DNA from: Kribbella soli
GTDB lineage: Bacteria > Actinomycetota > Actinomycetes > Propionibacteriales > Kribbellaceae
DNA: 64,000 nucleotides
NCBI RefSeq assembly: GCF_004331345.1
Contig: NZ_SJJZ01000005.1
Span: forward strand, 620,001 to 684,000
Direction of reading: 5' to 3'
In this document: positions 60,111 through 64,000 of the stretch, one piece after another
How the letters are laid out: every line of letters begins with the position of its first letter
How positions within the stretch are numbered: the first letter of the stretch is position 1
Translations under genes and position numbers: made by a program
The notes under the pieces: model-generated
The model's database searches: none
What the model saw: the letters and a program-made list of their open reading frames with translations, nothing else
Told to the model about the DNA's origin: nothing

Positions 60111-60172
60111 CACATCCTCCCTGGGTCCCGCCGAACCCTATCGTCCGCCGGACCGCTCTTGTATTTCCAAGA

Positions 60173-60189
60173 ATACCCCCCTAGGGTAT
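60173..60189. promoter_or_regulatory. Candidate CsoR operator
   Basis: ATACCCCCCTAGGGTAT is a near-perfect palindrome of the G/C-tract-with-ATA-flanks kind bound by CsoR proteins. A second related sequence, GGGGATATACCCC, lies at 60229-60241, just upstream of the MFS ribosome-binding site. Confidence 0.6.
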
Positions 60190-60261
60190 CCGCGATCCTT
60201 CAGTTGTCGACTGAACCTGTTGCGGTCTGGGGATATACCCCATACCGGTAAGGAGTTAGAT

Positions 60262-61692
60262 ATGAGTGAGACGAAGTCGTCGCGACGGTGGTGGGCGCTC
60301 GCCGTCATCGCCGCGGCGCAGTTCGTGGTGATCATGGACACCTCGATCGTCGGCGTCGCGCTGCCGAAGATGCAGGCCGAACTCGGGTTCAGCCCGGGCA
60401 ACCTGTCCTGGGTGTTCAACGCGTACGTCGTGGCGTTCGGTGGGCTGTTGCTGCTCGGCGGCCGGTTGTCGGACCTGCTCGGCGCCCGCCGCGTCTTCGC
60501 TGCCGGCTGGGGCGTCCTGCTGGTCGGCTCGCTGGTCGCAGGACTGGCAACCGGCGTCGGTTCGGAGCTCGCCGGCAGGGCTGTCCAGGGCGTCGGTGCC
60601 GCGCTGATCGCACCGTCTGCCCTGACCCTGCTGATGATGTTGTTCGGCGCCAACCCGCGTGAGTTGAACAAGGCGATCGCTCTGTACGGCGCAGCGGCGC
60701 CGGCCGGAGGCACGGCGGGTGTGTTCCTCGGTGGGGTGATCACCGAGTACTTGTCGTGGCCGTGGGTGTTCTACCTGAACGTCCCGATCGCGCTGGCTGC
60801 GCTGCTCGCCACACCTGCCTTGATGCCGCGGGCCGCTGCCCGCTCCGGATCGGTCGACGTGGTCGGCGCGCTGACTGTGACGGGCGGTCTCGCCGCGGGT
60901 GTCTACGCCATCGTCCGCGCGCCGCAGGTCGGCTGGGCGTCGGCGCCGACGCTGCTCGTCGGCGCGCTGGCCGTCGTGCTGCTCGGAGTGTTCGTCGCGG
61001 TCCAGGCGAAGCGGCGCGAGCCGTTGATGCGGCTCGGGATTTTCGCGACGCCGAACCTGGCTGCCGCCAACATCGCGCAGTTCCTGCTCGGCGCGGCCTG
61101 GGTGCCGATGTGGTTCTTCCTGAACCTGTACCTGCAGCAGGTCCTCGGGCTGAGCGCGTTCCCGAGCGGCTCGGCGTTGGTGCCGATGACCACGCTGACC
61201 ATGGTCGGGATGATCGTCGTCGCGCCGCGCGTGATCGCCAAGGTGGGTCCGAAGAAGACGCTGGTGGGCGGTATGGCGGTCCTCGCCGCAGGCCTGTTCG
61301 GACTCTCCTTGATCCGCCCCACCGGCTCGTTCTGGGTCGACGTACTGCCGGGCTCGCTGGTCGCCGCCGCCGGGATGTCGCTGGCGTTCATCCCCAGCCT
61401 GGGTATCGCCTTGTCGTCCGCGCGGCCCGAGGAGGGCGGTCTGGCGTCCGGCATCGTGAACACCAGCTACGAGATCGGGTCGGCTCTCGGGCTGGCGGCG
61501 ATGACCGCGGTGGCTGCTGCGAACGGGGCCGACCTGCTGGACGACGTCGTGGCGCTGACCGAGGGGTATTCGGCGGCCGTCGTCGGCGCGGCCGTGATCG
61601 CGGCGGTCGGCGCCGTACTGGCTGCTGTGTCGCTGCGTACTCCGCGTGCTCCGGCCGAACCTGAACGGCAGATCGTTTCGACGACCCGGTGA
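60262..61692 (+). CDS. DHA2-family (EmrB/QacA) MFS efflux transporter
   Basis: A 476-residue inner-membrane proton-coupled exporter with 14 expected helices. The N-terminal AAQFVVIMDTSIVGVALPKM and LGGRLSDLLGARRVF (motif A) and motif C-like APAGGTAGVFLGGVITEY identify the DHA2 class. Known members export drugs, dyes or small acids; copper is not a typical substrate. TAAGGAG precedes the ATG at 60262. Divergent CsoR and the palindrome just upstream suggest metal-responsive control. Confidence 0.9.
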   Translation: MSETKSSRRWWALAVIAAAQFVVIMDTSIVGVALPKMQAELGFSPGNLSWVFNAYVVAFGGLLLLGGRLSDLLGARRVFAAGWGVLLVGSLVAGLATGVGSELAGRAVQGVGAALIAPSALTLLMMLFGANPRELNKAIALYGAAAPAGGTAGVFLGGVITEYLSWPWVFYLNVPIALAALLATPALMPRAAARSGSVDVVGALTVTGGLAAGVYAIVRAPQVGWASAPTLLVGALAVVLLGVFVAVQAKRREPLMRLGIFATPNLAAANIAQFLLGAAWVPMWFFLNLYLQQVLGLSAFPSGSALVPMTTLTMVGMIVVAPRVIAKVGPKKTLVGGMAVLAAGLFGLSLIRPTGSFWVDVLPGSLVAAAGMSLAFIPSLGIALSSARPEEGGLASGIVNTSYEIGSALGLAAMTAVAAANGADLLDDVVALTEGYSAAVVGAAVIAAVGAVLAAVSLRTPRAPAEPERQIVSTTR

Positions 61693-61885
61693 TCTGTGGA
61701 CAAGCTCCCCAGGGCGGCTTCGGCCGGTCCTGGGGAGTGGTCTGTGCGGGCCGTAGTTTGCGCCTCGAAAGGGTCGTCGCGGTGGCGCCACGCGGGAGTA
61801 CACCGGGCCGCGCGGGTGTTGAAACCTGTGACACGCGCGGGCAATCGGGGCGTGCTTGCAAACTGTCGGAGCAGCGATCTAGGAT

Positions 61886-61932
61886 CCCTAGATGTAGTGG
61901 TTACACGGGTGTAATTTTCCACAGGTAGTGGT
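61886..61932. promoter_or_regulatory. Pair of NrdR boxes upstream of nrdR
   Basis: Two related 16-mers at 61886-61901 and 61917-61932 share the core GTAGTGGT. They are offset by exactly 31 bp (three helical turns), the arrangement typical of NrdR operators. The second box overlaps a DnaA-like TTTTCCACA at 61915-61923. The rest of the 326-base region (61693-62018) contains no gene and no recognised cobalamin riboswitch. Confidence 0.65.
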
Positions 61933-62018
61933 TGGTTGCACACAGGTTCTACACAAGTTGTCCCCAGGCTGATCCACAACCCACCCGGTTCGGGTGGGCA
62001 CGGGAGGAGTGATTCGTC

Positions 62019-62513
62019 GTGCACTGTCCGTATTGCCGGCATGCCGACTCCCGGGTCGTCGACAGCCGGGTGGCCGAGGACGGCGGAGCGATCCGCCGCC
62101 GCCGGCAGTGCCCGGTCTGCGAGAAGCGGTTCACCACCGTCGAGCAGATGCAGCTCACGGTTGTGAAGCGCTCCGGCGCGACCGAGCCGTTCAGCCGGGA
62201 GAAGGTCATCAACGGGGTCGGAAAGGCGTGCAAGGGCCGGCCGGTGAACGCCGACCAGCTCGCGCGCCTGGGTCAGAAGGTCGAGGACGCGCTGAAGGGC
62301 AGCGGCTCGCCGGAGGTGCCCGCGCACGAGGTCGGACTGGCGATCCTCGGGCCGCTGCGGGAGCTCGACGAGGTCGCGTACCTGCGGTTCGCGAGCGTGT
62401 ACCGGCAGTTCGAGTCCGCCGACGACTTCGAGACGGAGATCGCGCTGCTGCGGGCCGAGAAGGAGCCGCAGGGCACCGAGCCGGACCCGCTGAAGCCGAC
62501 CCAGCAGACATAA
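62019..62513 (+). CDS. nrdR: Transcriptional repressor NrdR
   Basis: A 164-residue regulator that represses ribonucleotide reductase genes when bound to ATP/dATP. The zinc ribbon uses Cys3, Cys6, Cys31 and Cys34 (HCPYC...QCPVC), followed by the ATP-cone domain VVKRSGATEPFSREKVINGV. The GTG at 62019 has GGGAGGAG ten bases upstream. It is followed by nrdJ after 106 bases, and boxes upstream suggest autoregulation. Confidence 0.96.
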   Translation: MHCPYCRHADSRVVDSRVAEDGGAIRRRRQCPVCEKRFTTVEQMQLTVVKRSGATEPFSREKVINGVGKACKGRPVNADQLARLGQKVEDALKGSGSPEVPAHEVGLAILGPLRELDEVAYLRFASVYRQFESADDFETEIALLRAEKEPQGTEPDPLKPTQQT

Positions 62514-62619
62514 ACCGGGGGAACGGTAGTTCCAGGTAGTTGCAGTAGCGGCGTTACGCAGTACTCCAACGGGGCGGTCCCGACAGACCGCGGTAGTAGA
62601 CACAGGGCGAGGAGCAACC

Positions 62620-64000
62620 ATGACAGAGACGGTGACCGGCCACTCGGGGTCGACCAAGCGGTCGGCGGCCGGGTTCCGAGGGCGCAAGAACGCGCCCACG
62701 GGACTCACCATCGAGCGCGTTTTCAGCACCGAAGGCGTCCACCCGTACGACGAGGTGACGTGGGAGCGTCGTGACGTCGTACAGCAGAACTGGAAGACGG
62801 GTGAGACGGTCTTCGAGCAGCGCGGGGTGGAGTTCCCCGACTTCTGGAGCGTCAACGCGTCGACCATCGTCACCACGAAGTACTTCCGTGGCGCGATCGG
62901 CCACGACAACCGTGAGTGGAGCCTCAAGCAGCTCCTCGACCGGGTCGTGAAGACCTACCGCAAGGCCGGCGAGGACCACGGCTACTTCACCACGCCGCAG
63001 GACGCGGAGGTGTTCGAGCACGAGCTCACCTGGATGCTCCTGCACCAGTACTTCAGCTTCAACTCGCCCGTCTGGTTCAACGTCGGCACGTCCTCGCCGC
63101 AGCAGGTGTCGGCCTGCTTCATCCTCGCCGTGGACGACTCGATGGACTCGATCCTGAACTGGTACAAGGAAGAGGGCCTGATCTTCAAGGGCGGCTCCGG
63201 CGCCGGCCTGAACCTGTCCCGGATCCGCTCCTCGAAGGAACTGCTCCAGTCCTCCGGCGGTACGGCGTCCGGCCCGGTGAGTTTCATGCGCGGCGCGGAC
63301 GCGTCGGCCGGCACCATCAAGTCCGGCGGCGCCACCCGGCGCGCGGCGAAGATGGTCGTGCTGGACGTCGACCACCCCGACATCGAGGAGTTCGTCGACA
63401 CCAAGATGCGCGAGGAGGAGAAGATCCGGGTCCTGCGGGACGCGGGCTTCGACATGGACCTCGGCGGTCGCGACATCACCTCCGTGCAGTACCAGAACGC
63501 GAACAACTCGGTCCGGGTCTCGGACGAGTTCATGCGTGCGGTCGAGGAGAAGGGCGAGTTCGGGCTGCGTGCGCGGCTGGACAACTCGGTGATCGAGACC
63601 GTCGACGCCCGCGAGCTGTTCGACAAGATCTCGCACGCGGCGTGGGCCTGCGCGGACCCGGGCCTGCAGTACGACGACACCATCAACGACTGGCACACGA
63701 CGCCGGAGACGGGCCGGATCACCGCGTCCAACCCGTGCTCGGAGTACATGCACCTGGACAACTCGTCCTGCAACCTGGCCTCGCTGAACCTGATGAAGTT
63801 CCTCCGCGACGACGACCTCTTCGACTCGGAGAAGTTCGTCAAGGCGGTCGAGCTGATCATCACCGCGATGGACATCTCGATCTGCTTCGCGGACTTCCCG
63901 ACCGAGGCGATCGGCGTCACCACCCGCGCGTACCGGCAGCTGGGCATCGGCTACGCGAACCTCGGCGCCCTGCTGATGGCGACGGGTCACGCGTACGACT
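62620..64000 (+). CDS. nrdJ: Adenosylcobalamin-dependent ribonucleotide reductase, 3' end missing
   Basis: The first 460 residues of a class II ribonucleotide reductase, which makes deoxyribonucleotides without oxygen, using vitamin B12. The product begins METVT-like MTETVTGHSGSTKRSAAGFR. Conserved stretches are FSFNSPVWFNVG, QVSACFILAV, FKGGSGAGLNLS and the active-site NPCSEYMHLDNSSCNLASLN. The frame runs past 64000 with no stop, so the rest (usually about 500 residues) lies outside. The ATG at 62620 has GGCGAGGAG upstream. It is paired with nrdR as in Streptomyces. Confidence 0.96.
   Translation, partial: MTETVTGHSGSTKRSAAGFRGRKNAPTGLTIERVFSTEGVHPYDEVTWERRDVVQQNWKTGETVFEQRGVEFPDFWSVNASTIVTTKYFRGAIGHDNREWSLKQLLDRVVKTYRKAGEDHGYFTTPQDAEVFEHELTWMLLHQYFSFNSPVWFNVGTSSPQQVSACFILAVDDSMDSILNWYKEEGLIFKGGSGAGLNLSRIRSSKELLQSSGGTASGPVSFMRGADASAGTIKSGGATRRAAKMVVLDVDHPDIEEFVDTKMREEEKIRVLRDAGFDMDLGGRDITSVQYQNANNSVRVSDEFMRAVEEKGEFGLRARLDNSVIETVDARELFDKISHAAWACADPGLQYDDTINDWHTTPETGRITASNPCSEYMHLDNSSCNLASLNLMKFLRDDDLFDSEKFVKAVELIITAMDISICFADFPTEAIGVTTRAYRQLGIGYANLGALLMATGHAYD

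Noticed and set aside
61693..62018. A cobalamin riboswitch controlling nrdJ
   Set aside because: No B12-box sequence or multi-helix leader was recognised; the NrdR boxes explain the region better.

Overview
The window is high-G+C DNA of an actinomycete. GTG and TTG starts, ATGA start-stop overlaps, a LexA/SOS box pair, an NrdR-NrdJ ribonucleotide reductase locus, Tat-type secreted enzymes and an acetone/propane-type (mim/prm) diiron monooxygenase operon together suggest a soil Propionibacteriales-like organism such as Kribbella. The genus is an inference from gene content. No rRNA, tRNA, CRISPR array, insertion sequence or prophage was recognised.

The backbone from miaB onward follows an order common in actinobacteria: miaB, miaA, dapF, hflX, (dinG), lexA with a divergent LysM gene, nrdR, nrdJ. 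Lineage-specific genes sit between these markers.

Positions 1-8475: the 3' part of a pyridoxal kinase gene, an alpha/beta hydrolase, a GNAT enzyme, a LOG-family protein, a class III aminotransferase, a small membrane protein and a gluABCD-type amino-acid ABC importer (minus strand) with its own terminator.

Positions 8617-19660: a complete mim module. A divergent AcoR/MimR-type activator faces mimABCD, an amidohydrolase, a DUF59 (MIP18-like) protein, a zinc alcohol dehydrogenase, a dedicated GroEL-like chaperonin (MimG), a 67-residue orphan and an ArsR-type regulator, mostly with tiny or overlapping junctions. The oxygenase, reductase and coupling protein hydroxylate a small hydrocarbon or ketone, the dehydrogenase can oxidise the alcohol, and MimG folds the hydroxylase.

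Positions 19723-30046: a secreted beta-propeller protein, a Tat-exported amidohydrolase, miaB with a coupled phosphotransferase, a Tat-exported metallophosphoesterase with a LamG-like tail, a NUDIX hydrolase, a PPOX-fold protein, an orphan MT0933-type antitoxin and a tiny acidic repeat protein.

Positions 30118-42343: miaA, a SigE-family sigma factor with a probable membrane anti-sigma protein, and secreted gamma-glutamyltransferase. Next comes a compact cluster (M20 hydrolase, COG3375-type GNAT, SIS protein, N-succinylamino-acid-racemase-like enolase, N-acyl-D-amino-acid deacylase) that looks like a D-amino-acid to L-amino-acid salvage route. It is followed by a three-gene unit of a DUF5937-type regulator and two related lipoproteins.

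Positions 42429-58113: dapF, hflX, a secreted M6 protease, a NarL-type two-component system, a fused SecDF, a DinG-type helicase translationally coupled to an ATP-dependent DNA ligase, a glutathione-peroxidase-fold enzyme, and the lexA/LysM SOS divergon with two recognisable SOS boxes, then a RimJ-type GNAT.

Positions 58133-64000: a TetR gene whose start codon lies inside a perfect palindrome, a nucleoside hydrolase, a CsoR-type copper sensor divergent from a DHA2 efflux pump, and nrdR-nrdJ preceded by two NrdR boxes spaced exactly 31 bp apart. nrdJ runs off the end of the window.
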